A stretch of DNA of 34,962 bases, taken from Firmicutes bacterium UBA7523. GTDB taxonomy: Bacteria > Bacillota > Dethiobacteria > Dethiobacterales > Dethiobacteraceae. Location of the stretch: NCBI GenBank assembly GCA_002479415.1, contig DLMZ01000051.1:11122-46083 (forward strand). Reading direction: 5' to 3'. Positions 8,093 to 16,325 of this stretch are shown piece by piece (positions within the stretch are counted from its first letter, which is position 1; each line of letters begins with the position of its first letter). Below the pieces are notes generated by a model that searched no databases, had not been told where the DNA came from, and worked only from the letters and a program-made list of their open reading frames with translations. A program made the position numbers and the translations under genes.

Positions 8093-8596
8093 ATGAAGGA
8101 GATATTTAGCAGAAGAAGCATTAGAAAGTACCAGGATAAAGCTGTGGATGAAGCCCAGATAGAAGAATTATTAAGGGCTGCCATGTATGCACCTTCTGCA
8201 GGGAATGAAAGGCCTTGGCATTTCGTTATTATTAGGGATCGAGATAAATTAAATGAAATTACTAAGTTTCATCCTTATACACAAATGCTAAAAGAGGCTC
8301 CCCTGGCAATAGCAGTATGTGCAGATATTAGCAATGTTAAGTATGATGGCGCTTTCTGGGTTCAAGATATTGCTGCTGCTGTACAAAACATTCTTTTACA
8401 GGGAGAGTCTATGGGTCTTGGAACTTGCTGGTGTGGTGTATATCCTAAGAAAGAGCTGGTGGAAGGCGTATCGCAATTATTGAATCTGCCCGGACATATT
8501 ATTCCGGTAAGTGTTATTGCGGTGGGTTATCCGGCAGAAAAAAAAGAGGTAAGGGAAAGATACAATCCTGACAGAGTACATTACGAAAACTGGTGA
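8093..8596 (+). CDS. Nitroreductase family FMN oxidoreductase
   Basis: The product is 167 residues, a short single-domain nitroreductase. Family signs are FSRRSIRKYQDKAV at the N-terminus (Arg contacts to FMN phosphate), APSAGNERPWHF, the central DIAAAVQNILLQGESMGLGTCWCG helix and the VIAVGYPAEKK end. Members use FMN and NAD(P)H to reduce nitro compounds, quinones or flavins. The ATG has AAGGAG 7 nt upstream. The gene starts 14 nt after a strong terminator, so its expression probably depends on readthrough from the rubrerythrin operon. The real substrate cannot be read. Confidence 0.9.
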   Translation: MKEIFSRRSIRKYQDKAVDEAQIEELLRAAMYAPSAGNERPWHFVIIRDRDKLNEITKFHPYTQMLKEAPLAIAVCADISNVKYDGAFWVQDIAAAVQNILLQGESMGLGTCWCGVYPKKELVEGVSQLLNLPGHIIPVSVIAVGYPAEKKEVRERYNPDRVHYENW

Positions 8597-8600
8597 TTGT

Positions 8601-8650
8601 AATATTCATGTAAATGACCGCTGAGTTCAGCGGTCATTTACATGAATGTT
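8601..8650. repeat. Long perfect inverted repeat upstream of purL
   Basis: ATTCATGTAAATGACCGCTGA (8604-8624, read across the centre GT) is followed by its exact complement ending at 8647: a 21-bp stem with essentially no loop, extendable by wobble pairs to about 8600/8651. No T-tract follows on either strand. It lies between the nitroreductase stop and the purL promoter. It could be a terminator lacking a U-run, an mRNA 3'-end stabiliser or a dyad operator. Confidence 0.8.
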
Positions 8651-8665
8651 GCATTACCAATTAAT

Positions 8666-8694
8666 TTTACTTATAAATAATAGCATGCTATAAT
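8666..8694 (+). promoter_or_regulatory. Candidate purL promoter
   Basis: TTTACT (8666-8671), exactly 17 nt, then TATAAT (8689-8694). The predicted RNA start near 8701 gives a 25-nt leader, too short for a purine riboswitch, and I see none upstream. Confidence 0.55.
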
Positions 8695-8725
8695 CTTGTA
8701 TGAAAGCTGCAAAGGAGTGTTTGCA

Positions 8726-11700
8726 ATGAGCAAAGTTAGACGGATTTTTGTTGAGAAAAAAACGGAATTTGCTGTGGAGGCAGAAAGCCTCTTTAAGGAT
8801 TTAAAAAACAACCTGGGCATAAAAGGACTTACCGGTGTGAGAGTTTTAAATCGGTATGATGTGGAAGGCATGCAAGACGATGAGTATGAAGCATCAAAGC
8901 ACGCTATTTTTTCCGAGCCTCCGGTTGACAAGATATATGAAGAAGAATTTAGTGCGGGGGAAGGCTCCCGTATTTTTGCTGTGGAATATCTGCCTGGTCA
9001 GTATGACCAGAGAGCCGATTCAGCTTCTCAGTGTATTCAGATTTTAACCCGGGGGGAGAGGCCCCAGTGCCGTGCCGCTAGGCTTATAGTGCTGGAAGGA
9101 AGTATTTCTGAGCAGGACTTTAAAACCATAAAGGAGTACTGCATAAACCCTGTGGAGAGCCGTGAAGCTTCCCTTGAAAAGCCGCAGACTCTTGATGACG
9201 CAGTTGATATCCCCGATGATGTTAAGGTGATTGAAGGTTTTACGCAGTTGGATACCAAGGGGCTTGCCGAGCTTTTGGAGTCCTTGGGTTTTGCCATGTC
9301 TTTGGAAGATTTAGAGTTTTGCCAAGCATACTTTAAAGATACAGAGAATAGGAATCCCACAATTACCGAAATGAGAATGATAGACACCTACTGGTCAGAC
9401 CATTGCCGGCATACGACCTTTCTGACTCGGATAGATTCGGTGTCCTTTGAAGAGGGAAAATACACTAGGCCAATTAAAAAGGCCTACAACCGATATATTG
9501 AAACAAGGGAGCTTGTTTATGGCGGCAGGGAAAAAGATATCTGCCTAATGGATATTGCCACCATTGCTATGAAGGAACTGAAAAAGAAGGGCATGCTCGA
9601 CGACCTTGATGAGTCAGAAGAAATAAATGCCTGCAGCATAACAGTAAATGCCAAGGTGGACGGAAAAGATGAAGAGTGGCTTGTGATGTTCAAAAATGAG
9701 ACTCACAACCATCCCACCGAAATAGAGCCCTTTGGCGGCGCGGCCACCTGTCTTGGCGGTGCCATAAGAGACCCGTTGTCCGGGCGTTCCTATGTATACC
9801 AGGCTATGCGTGTTACAGGAAGCGGCGATCCCAGGACAAGTGTTGAGGATACTCTTCCCGGCAAATTGCCGCAGAGGAAGATAACTACCGGCGCTGCTGC
9901 CGGGAATAGCTCCTACGGTAACCAGATAGGGCTTGCTACCGGGCAGGTAGCCGAAGTCTACGACGAAGGCTTTGTAGCTAAAAGGATGGAGATAGGAGCG
10001 GTAATAGGTGCTGCTCCTAAAAAGAATGTTGTTCGGGAAATCCCCAGTCCCGGAGATGTAATAATCCTTGTGGGCGGGAGGACAGGCCGTGACGGCTGCG
10101 GCGGCGCTACAGGCTCCTCAAAGGAGCACACCGAGGAATCTCTTTCCGCTTGCGGAGCAGAGGTGCAAAAAGGCAACCCTCCCACGGAAAGAAAGATTCA
10201 AAGGCTCTTTAGAAGCTATGAAGTCAGTACCATGATAAAAAGGTGTAATGACTTTGGAGCGGGGGGAGTGTCAGTAGCCATCGGTGAGCTGGCCGACGGC
10301 CTGCTTGTGAATCTTGATGCTGTGCCTAAAAAATATGAGGGACTTGACGGCACAGAGCTAGCCATATCTGAATCACAGGAAAGAATGGCGGTAGTGGTAG
10401 ACGCTGCGGACGAAGAAGCGTTTATTGCTTTTGCTGCTAAGGAGAATCTTGAGGCTACTAAGGTGGCGGTAGTTACCGAGGAGCCAAGACTGCGCATGAA
10501 ATGGCGCAATCATCTTATTGTAGATATTAGCCGTGATTTCTTAAATACAAACGGAGTGAAGCAAAGCTCCCAGGCCATTGTTTCCGCACCGCAGGAGGAT
10601 AACCCTTACTTTGAAAGGCTGCCGCAGGAGATAGGAGATGTTGGCCATATTAAAGCAGCATGGCTTAACAATCTGGGCAGACTTAATGTTTGTAGCCAGA
10701 AGGGGCTGGTTGAGCGTTTTGACAGCACCATAGGCGCAGGCACAGTTTTGATGCCCTTTGGCGGCCGCCGCCAGTTGACTCCGGCGGAAGGCATGGCTGC
10801 CAAACTGCCGGTGCTTGAAGGCGATACTGCCACAGGTACACTAATGACTTATGGTTATAACCCGGAGCTTGCAAAATGGAGTCCCTTTCATGGCGCAGCG
10901 TATGCAGTAGTGGACGCTTTAGCCAAAATAGCAGCTATGGGCGGAGATTATAAAAAATCTAGGCTAACTCTCCAGGAATATTTTGAGAAGCTGGGAAAAG
11001 ACCCGGAAAAATGGGGCAAGCCTTTTAGTGCGCTGCTGGGTGCGTATTTAGTGCAAACAAAGCTGGGAATACCGGCAATAGGCGGCAAAGACAGTATGTC
11101 GGGAACTTTTAAGGACATGAATGTGCCTCCCACGCTTGTAGCTTTCGCGGTAAGCGTAGTTGATGTTAACGATGTTGTCTCAAGTGAGTTTAAGTCGTCC
11201 AAGAGCAAAGTGGTCCTCCTTGAGCTTGAGAGGGATGAGGAAGGGCTACCTGATTTCGCAATGCTTGACGCCAGCTTTACAAGAGTACATGAGCTGGCAA
11301 AGCAGAACGTTATACTTGCCGCTTCTGCTGTTAAAGCAGGAGGAATCGCTGAGGCTGTGAGCAAAATGTGCTTTGGCAATGGGATAGGCTTTACCTTTGA
11401 TGTCAAAGGTGATGAAAAGCTTTTTGCTCCCATGCCGGGGTCACTTGTGCTTGAGGTGTCTTCCGATGCAGATATCAACAAACTTTTTGACGGCTTGAAG
11501 GTCACACTTCTTGGAACTACAGTAAATGAGCCGGCAATTACAGTTAATAATACGGAAATATTATTGGATGATGCACTTGCTGCTTGGGAAGCTCCTCTGG
11601 AGAGCATTTTCCCCACCAAAGCGACCGAAATAAAGGGACAGCCTGTTAAGTACAACTACAAAAAGCCTGCAGCTGCCAGAAAGACTGTAGGTATTGCAAA

Positions 11701-12496
11701 ACCCAGAATATTTATCCCTGTTTTCCCCGGTACAAACTGTGAGTATGATACTGCCAGAGCTTTTGAGAAAGCAGGGGGGATTGTGGAAACGTTGGTTTTC
11801 AGAAATCTCTCCGCAAAGGCTATTGAGGAATCTATAGCAGCAATGGCGTCTATCATAGATAATTCGCAGATTATCATGCTGCCCGGAGGCTTCAGTGGTG
11901 GAGACGAGCCTGATGGTTCCGGCAAATTTATTGCCACAGCTTTTAGAAACCCCCACGTAAAGGAAGCGGTAATGAGGCTGTTAAAGCAAAGGGACGGCCT
12001 TATGCTGGGCATCTGCAACGGCTTCCAGGCGCTTATCAAGCTTGGGCTTGTTCCCTACGGCGAGATAAGAGATATGGCAGAGGATAGCCCCACCTTGACC
12101 TTTAATACAATTGGACGACATGTTTCCTGCATGGTTTATACCAGGATTGCTTCGAACCTTTCACCCTGGCTTGCTGATGTAAACACAGGGGACATCCATA
12201 CCGTGGCAGTTTCTCACGGGGAAGGCCGCTTCGTAGCTAATGAACGTGATCTCAAAATAATGGAGCAAAACGGGCAGATCGCTACTCAGTATGTTGATAT
12301 TGATGGTAGTCCAACCTATGATATTCGCTACAACCCTAATGGTTCGCTAATGGCCATTGAGGGGATAACAAGTCCAGACGGCAGAGTATTTGGGAAAATG
12401 GGGCACTCTGAAAGAATAGGCACAAACGTTGCCATAAATGTGCCAGGAGAGAAGGATCAGAAGTTATTTGAAGCGGGCGTGAGTTATTTCAGGTAA
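8726..12496 (+). CDS. purL: Phosphoribosylformylglycinamidine synthase, single-chain PurL-PurQ type
   Basis: The product is 1256 residues from the ATG at 8726, chosen for AAAGGAG 8 nt upstream; an in-frame ATG at 8696 has none. It makes FGAM from FGAR, ATP and glutamine in purine synthesis. The synthase part shows TYWSDHCRHTTF, FKNETHNHPTEIEPFGGAAT, the RVTGSGDP loop and the second ATP-grasp-like half with GGKDSMSG. The glutaminase domain starts near residue 990 (IFIPVFPGTNCEYDTARAF) and has the nucleophile in LGICNGFQ, VSHGEGRF and a terminal GHSER. Many Firmicutes use split PurS/PurQ/PurL; the fused form with its own N-terminal module is typical of certain Clostridia and proteobacteria. No other pur gene lies nearby. 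All catalytic motifs are intact. Confidence 0.97.
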   Translation: MSKVRRIFVEKKTEFAVEAESLFKDLKNNLGIKGLTGVRVLNRYDVEGMQDDEYEASKHAIFSEPPVDKIYEEEFSAGEGSRIFAVEYLPGQYDQRADSASQCIQILTRGERPQCRAARLIVLEGSISEQDFKTIKEYCINPVESREASLEKPQTLDDAVDIPDDVKVIEGFTQLDTKGLAELLESLGFAMSLEDLEFCQAYFKDTENRNPTITEMRMIDTYWSDHCRHTTFLTRIDSVSFEEGKYTRPIKKAYNRYIETRELVYGGREKDICLMDIATIAMKELKKKGMLDDLDESEEINACSITVNAKVDGKDEEWLVMFKNETHNHPTEIEPFGGAATCLGGAIRDPLSGRSYVYQAMRVTGSGDPRTSVEDTLPGKLPQRKITTGAAAGNSSYGNQIGLATGQVAEVYDEGFVAKRMEIGAVIGAAPKKNVVREIPSPGDVIILVGGRTGRDGCGGATGSSKEHTEESLSACGAEVQKGNPPTERKIQRLFRSYEVSTMIKRCNDFGAGGVSVAIGELADGLLVNLDAVPKKYEGLDGTELAISESQERMAVVVDAADEEAFIAFAAKENLEATKVAVVTEEPRLRMKWRNHLIVDISRDFLNTNGVKQSSQAIVSAPQEDNPYFERLPQEIGDVGHIKAAWLNNLGRLNVCSQKGLVERFDSTIGAGTVLMPFGGRRQLTPAEGMAAKLPVLEGDTATGTLMTYGYNPELAKWSPFHGAAYAVVDALAKIAAMGGDYKKSRLTLQEYFEKLGKDPEKWGKPFSALLGAYLVQTKLGIPAIGGKDSMSGTFKDMNVPPTLVAFAVSVVDVNDVVSSEFKSSKSKVVLLELERDEEGLPDFAMLDASFTRVHELAKQNVILAASAVKAGGIAEAVSKMCFGNGIGFTFDVKGDEKLFAPMPGSLVLEVSSDADINKLFDGLKVTLLGTTVNEPAITVNNTEILLDDALAAWEAPLESIFPTKATEIKGQPVKYNYKKPAAARKTVGIAKPRIFIPVFPGTNCEYDTARAFEKAGGIVETLVFRNLSAKAIEESIAAMASIIDNSQIIMLPGGFSGGDEPDGSGKFIATAFRNPHVKEAVMRLLKQRDGLMLGICNGFQALIKLGLVPYGEIRDMAEDSPTLTFNTIGRHVSCMVYTRIASNLSPWLADVNTGDIHTVAVSHGEGRFVANERDLKIMEQNGQIATQYVDIDGSPTYDIRYNPNGSLMAIEGITSPDGRVFGKMGHSERIGTNVAINVPGEKDQKLFEAGVSYFR

Positions 12497-12516
12497 ACAG
12501 AAAAGAGGATAACTTT

Positions 12517-13026
12517 ATGCGGCGTAACAATATAATTCTAATTGGAATGCCTGGTTCGGGAAAAAGCACTTTAGGTTCAAAGCTGGCGGAGCATCTTCAG
12601 ATGGACTTTATTGATACTGACTTATTGATAGAAAAAAATGTTGGCAGGCCGCTGCAAAGAATAATTGAGGATGATGGCTTGGAGAGGTTTCTAGAAATAG
12701 AAAACGATGTCATGTTAAGCATTAATTCCAGCAACACAGTTATTGCAACCGGCGGCAGCGCCGTTCTTTCTCCAGAAGGAATAAATCATCTAAAATCTAG
12801 CGGCGTGACTGTCTATGTAGAAATTTCTTATGAAAACATGGTAAGCAGGATTAATAATATTAAAACCCGTGGCATTGTCATGAAGGATGATGAAGGCTTA
12901 ATAGGCTTGTTTGCAAAAAGAACTCCTCTGTACGAGAAGTACTCCGATTTTAAGGTTAATTGTGATAATGTCACAGCGAAAGAGTGTTTCAAGAATCTTT
13001 TAAGTGTTTTGCGTTTCAAGCATTAA
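12517..13026 (+). CDS. Shikimate-kinase-like P-loop kinase
   Basis: The product is 169 residues of the shikimate/gluconate kinase fold. Walker A GMPGSGKST at 10-18, the DTD acidic pair at 33-35, ATGGSAV at 77-83, a LID-like TRGIVM at 117-122 and RTPLYEKY at 135-142 are all present. However, the segment aligned with the usual G-E-x-x-F-R-x-x-E reads GLERFLEIE: the shikimate-contacting Arg is Leu59 and the preceding Glu is Leu. Substrate may therefore differ from shikimate. It starts 20 nt after purL and is probably cotranscribed. Its 3' end overlaps the convergent lipoprotein gene by 27 bp. Fold is certain; the aroK label is doubtful, so no symbol is given. Confidence 0.8.
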   Translation: MRRNNIILIGMPGSGKSTLGSKLAEHLQMDFIDTDLLIEKNVGRPLQRIIEDDGLERFLEIENDVMLSINSSNTVIATGGSAVLSPEGINHLKSSGVTVYVEISYENMVSRINNIKTRGIVMKDDEGLIGLFAKRTPLYEKYSDFKVNCDNVTAKECFKNLLSVLRFKH

Positions 13027-13515
13027 ATCATATATAAAAGAGGCTGCGCCTGATGGTGCAGCCTCTTTTATAAAGATTACATTAGTTTCCTTGGGTACCG
13101 GATACATAATGGTAATACAATCCTCGGTAGTATTTGGTTCGATAGAAAAGTTAATTGATGTATCACTTTGAATATGGTAAAGCTTTAACTCCGTTGCGAC
13201 GTCATACCGACAGGAACCAAAGCTGTACCAGGTGAAGACATATTCATAATCTACATCGTTTGGCGGGTTCTCTAAGGCTTCAAGGTAGTCATCAGTCAGG
13301 TTCACATGAACGGTTTTACCGTCACCGATAAAAGTGAGAGTGCCGTAATCGCTGGATAACATGCCGGTGTGGGGTGCAGGCAGCGGTGTCCCTGGATTGG
13401 GAGGCTTGTCAGTGTTTCTTCTGCAGCCTGCTATGGCAGGAAGCAGCGCCAGCATCAAAGCTATAATTAACAGAAGCAGCCGTTTATGGTCGAAATTATA
13501 GTGGTTCACACACAT
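13000..13515 (-). CDS. Predicted lipoprotein of unknown function
   Basis: The product is 171 residues with a lipoprotein signal: basic DHKR, a Leu-rich core and lipobox AIAGC with Cys31. A Pro-rich tether (about 35-50) leads to a beta-rich domain of about 110 residues containing a Cys pair (SCRYD and EDCITI) that could form a disulfide outside the cell. I recognise no family. The ATG lies 9 nt after the stop of the zinc-ribbon gene and has only a weak ribosome binding site, so translational coupling is likely. Its last 24 codons overlap the convergent kinase gene and contain the whole bidirectional terminator hairpin. It is the third gene of the tandem-HTH operon. Confidence 0.65.
   Translation of the reverse strand: MCVNHYNFDHKRLLLLIIALMLALLPAIAGCRRNTDKPPNPGTPLPAPHTGMLSSDYGTLTFIGDGKTVHVNLTDDYLEALENPPNDVDYEYVFTWYSFGSCRYDVATELKLYHIQSDTSINFSIEPNTTEDCITIMYPVPKETNVIFIKEAAPSGAASFIYDLMLETQNT
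13033..13072. terminator. Bidirectional terminator inside the lipoprotein coding end
   Basis: TATAAAAGAGGCTGCGCC (13033-13050), loop TGAT, then its complement to 13072: an 18-bp stem with one wobble and A/T-rich flanks that give U-runs on both strands. It properly terminates the purL/kinase transcript, but on the minus strand it lies before the lipoprotein stop codon (13000-13002). Confidence 0.85.
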
Positions 13516-13524
13516 ACTTCACAC

Positions 13525-14235
13525 TCAATAACTTATTTTCACATTTTTTGGACAGTGTTCTAAAATGAAATCGCGAATAAATGCAAAGTCCTCCGATGCA
13601 GCGTAAACCTGATTGCGTACGATAGCTTCGTTTACATATATTACATTACGCTTTTCTTTTATTGTCACCGATTTAACGTTTGAAAATTTGCTGTAATGGC
13701 TTTGCTTTGTTGCGCCCATAAGCCCTGCACCGGCAACGGCAAGATTGCCGGCGGCTGCTCCAAGCAGCGCAGTTAAGAAGCCCCACGCTTGAGCTTTTTT
13801 AAATTGGCTTTTGAGCTGGATGTGGTTGACACCTTTTTCATCCATTTCAAAAAGGACATAGTACTTGCCGCCGTAAATGAGGCTTACAGCAGGATAAGCC
13901 AAGGCCAATAGAGCAGTAAGGATGCCTGCCACAACAGCAAAAACAGAGAGGGCAACGTTAATGGCGTTCATAAAGCCAAGCCCGTCACTAAGGGTGAGAA
14001 AAAACATAAATATGCCCAAAAGACCACAGACCAGCATAAACGCTTTCCAGCACGTAATTAGTATGGTGGGATTTTTCCACATGGAAAACTCGTACATCCA
14101 GCGCAGAGTGCCGTTGTCATCTTGCATCACATTAGGGGAAGGCTTCAGAACCTGTGGTTTGCTTGTCTTTGTCCCGCACTGTTCACAAAAGGCGGAGTCG
14201 GCTCCTAAACTGCTTTCGCATTTTTCACAAAACAT
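13525..14235 (-). CDS. Zinc-ribbon membrane protein with PH-like C-terminal domain
   Basis: The product is 236 residues. The first 22 hold a zinc ribbon, CEKCESSLGADSAFCEQCG. After a polar linker there are two or three membrane helices (about 55-80, 88-118) and then a beta-rich stretch (YYVLFEMDEKGVNHIQL, VKSVTIKEKRNVIYVN) interrupted by a Gly/Ala-rich segment; the pattern resembles a small PH-like domain. The zinc ribbon would be cytoplasmic. It lies 16 nt after the tandem-HTH regulator and 9 nt before the lipoprotein, so the three form an operon. Similar zinc-ribbon proteins are encoded on the divergent side. Function unknown. Confidence 0.75.
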   Translation of the reverse strand: MFCEKCESSLGADSAFCEQCGTKTSKPQVLKPSPNVMQDDNGTLRWMYEFSMWKNPTILITCWKAFMLVCGLLGIFMFFLTLSDGLGFMNAINVALSVFAVVAGILTALLALAYPAVSLIYGGKYYVLFEMDEKGVNHIQLKSQFKKAQAWGFLTALLGAAAGNLAVAGAGLMGATKQSHYSKFSNVKSVTIKEKRNVIYVNEAIVRNQVYAASEDFAFIRDFILEHCPKNVKISY

Positions 14236-14251
14236 AAACTGCCTCCTTCAC

Positions 14252-16138
14252 TTAAGTTGTGTACTTTAATAAATGGGAAATGACGATATTGCGGTCGTAT
14301 TTATCTATAGATGTTTTCCACTTTAGGGAATTCAGATAAGAGGAGAAAGCCTGGCACATAAGAGGATGATTAAATAAGAATGCTGTGGACGGCACATCAC
14401 TCTTGATTGCCAGAGCCATTTCTTCTTCTTTTACTGATAGCTGGACATTTTCAAATGGGCTGATTGGCAAAGGACAGAAGCGATAAGATTTGTATTTTTC
14501 TAAAAGAATCCTGATGTTGTCTATGTGAGCAGCATATTCGGATGCCTTATAAAACAGCGGCTCGTCGAAAATGACTGAAGGTATATCTAATTTTATCCCT
14601 TGGCCAAAGAGATTTTCATCGGCAGGCATTGCCACAATTTCAGCGATTCCTTCTGAATGAAGCGCTTTTTCAAAGGATTGAGCGCGTTCACGCCTGAAGC
14701 TAAGAATTTTCTCTTTATCCTGGTCAGCAAGGTCAGTGCGGCCAAGTATGGAGTGGAGAAGCGTTTCCGGCATGGTGCCAAGGGAGAGCGTGGGCAGCAG
14801 ATGCTTTTCTTCGCCGTCCTTGGAATTCATTTCTCTTACTGCCCGAGAATAATCTTCCGGTTTTTGCAGCGGGAATATTTTGCTTAGAGGAAGGCTGTTT
14901 TCAAGCAGCGCCTTAAATTGATTAAAATGATATTGTACTCGATTTTTTTCGCTGCAGAAGAGATATTCAGCGCTGTCTTCAGTACCTGCGACAAAGGCAG
15001 CGTTGATACAGTAGCGCTCCGGGACAATGAATTTAGTTTGGTAAAATCGGCTGTCACCGCTATATTTACTATAATATGGTTCGATCTGCCCAGTAATATA
15101 AAGGGGCAGCCACTTTGCGATGGCGTCAAACATTTCGCCAAGAGAGCGGTCAACATTGTGAATGATACGAATGCGGTTTCCTCGGTGGAGCACTAAGCCC
15201 ATTAGCATAGTCCATGTTTTTGTAAATTCCGGGTCGTTGGTCAGCCAGCTCATTGGCTGGTCTGAATAGAGATAGAGCGTGCTAGGCTGTTCTTCCCTGG
15301 CAGCTAAAGCAAGAAAGGACTTAACCGCATTTTGCAGCCCTTCTGCGCCGTAAAAAATATGAGTTGGTTTTCGTGGTGCTTCCACTGCAAGCAGCGGCTG
15401 AAGCAGGTGGATTGGAAGATTATGTGCGGGCTGAAAAGTATCCAACCGCTCCAAAAAACTGTTCATCAGTATACTATTGTCGGGCTGCTCCTGCAGCCAG
15501 TCCAGCAGTTGCTGCTCAAGAGATTCCAGATCTTGAGGCAACGGCTTTCCGGTAAGTGCGGCAAGTTGTTGTTTTGCATTATCTGAAGGATGTGTGGCTA
15601 TGCGAGCTGCAAACCAGCGGCAAAGCTCCTGCGGCAGCCAACTGCCTATAACAGGCACACGCATCCCAGTTCGAAACCGGCTAATAAGTGAGGCGTCAAT
15701 GTGCAGTGCTTTGGCAAGGCGAATATTTGAAACGTCAAAAGTGTTCATCAGAGCATCCAGCTTGTCGGAAAAAGCTCGTATGGGCTGCCGCTTGTGTTTG
15801 GTGCTGTTTTTTTTGTGTTTTTCTACGCAGCGACGTTTTTTTAACGCTGAGTCTTCATCGTCTAGCCAAGATTCCAGCGTTTTACATAAAGCCTTTGGAT
15901 CTTGAGTCAGCGGCAGATTACAGCAGGCAGAAAGAGCTTCAGCTTTTTTCTTCTCTTGTGCCAGAAGTACTATCCCTCGGCATAGGCCCAAAACTTGACG
16001 GCTGCCGCGTGACGGTATGCGCGATCCTGTTCGAAAGCGGCTGATAAGAGAAGGGTCAATATCTCCCAACCGGGCTACTTCGGCATTAGAAATATCAAGG
16101 CTTTTAAACAGATGATTAAGTTTCGCTTTAAAGTCCAT
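14252..16138 (-). CDS. Tandem helix-turn-helix regulator with large uncharacterised C-terminal domain
   Basis: The product is 628 residues from the ATG at 16138 (GAAGGAG 8 nt upstream; an in-frame start farther up at 16294 lacks a site and would cross the promoter region). Two HTH repeats lie exactly 120 residues apart: DPSLISRFRTGSRIP at 29-42 and DASLISRFRTGMRVP at 149-162, each followed by a helical segment and a WLDDE/WLQEQ end. A Lys/Arg-rich linker (100-119) joins them. Residues about 250-628 form a mixed alpha/beta region with RIRIIHNVD, AKWLPLYITGQIEPYY and FCSEKNRVQYHFNQF. I recall similar large regulators in Clostridia but no defined function. It leads an operon with a zinc-ribbon protein and a lipoprotein and faces the zinc-ribbon/LemA operon, its probable target. 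Confidence 0.8.
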   Translation of the reverse strand: MDFKAKLNHLFKSLDISNAEVARLGDIDPSLISRFRTGSRIPSRGSRQVLGLCRGIVLLAQEKKKAEALSACCNLPLTQDPKALCKTLESWLDDEDSALKKRRCVEKHKKNSTKHKRQPIRAFSDKLDALMNTFDVSNIRLAKALHIDASLISRFRTGMRVPVIGSWLPQELCRWFAARIATHPSDNAKQQLAALTGKPLPQDLESLEQQLLDWLQEQPDNSILMNSFLERLDTFQPAHNLPIHLLQPLLAVEAPRKPTHIFYGAEGLQNAVKSFLALAAREEQPSTLYLYSDQPMSWLTNDPEFTKTWTMLMGLVLHRGNRIRIIHNVDRSLGEMFDAIAKWLPLYITGQIEPYYSKYSGDSRFYQTKFIVPERYCINAAFVAGTEDSAEYLFCSEKNRVQYHFNQFKALLENSLPLSKIFPLQKPEDYSRAVREMNSKDGEEKHLLPTLSLGTMPETLLHSILGRTDLADQDKEKILSFRRERAQSFEKALHSEGIAEIVAMPADENLFGQGIKLDIPSVIFDEPLFYKASEYAAHIDNIRILLEKYKSYRFCPLPISPFENVQLSVKEEEMALAIKSDVPSTAFLFNHPLMCQAFSSYLNSLKWKTSIDKYDRNIVISHLLKYTT

Positions 16139-16325
16139 ATGCCGAACTCCTTCGCTGCTAATTATGGTAACTATTTTATCACAGCAGAAGAGTTTCAACA
16201 ATGACACTTTTGGGGTTTTATCATTGATTATTGTTTTGTCATTACACTGCTCGAATAAAAAAGCTATTATAATAAAAGTAACAAGATAAAACAAAATTCG
16301 AGCCTTACTAAGGGAGGGTGGCCAT
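16139..16325. promoter_or_regulatory. Divergent promoter/operator region between the two zinc-ribbon operons
   Basis: This 187-nt gap carries a plus-strand promoter candidate, TTACAC (16242-16247), 17 nt, TATTAT (16265-16270), which overlaps a perfect TATAAT at 16268-16273. Dyads fit an operator: AATGACA (16200-16206) is inverted as TGTCATT (16237-16243), and CAATGA (16199-16204) as TCATTG (16221-16226). These are candidate sites for the tandem-HTH protein, which could bind repeated half-sites. The assignment is inference. Confidence 0.4.

Noticed and set aside
8641..8725. Purine riboswitch in the purL leader
   Set aside because: The predicted leader is about 25 nt and no conserved purine aptamer core is visible.
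10948..11655. 235-codon open frame antisense to purL
   Set aside because: It is Ser/Leu-rich low-complexity sequence fully opposite conserved purL codons, with no ribosome binding site; a shadow frame.
12517..13026. Plain aroK assignment
   Set aside because: The key shikimate-contacting Arg is missing, so only the fold is claimed.
16139..16294. Longer start for the tandem-HTH protein (extra 52 residues)
   Set aside because: The extension is hydrophobic/low-quality, lacks a ribosome binding site and runs through the divergent promoter region; ATG at 16138 has GAAGGAG.
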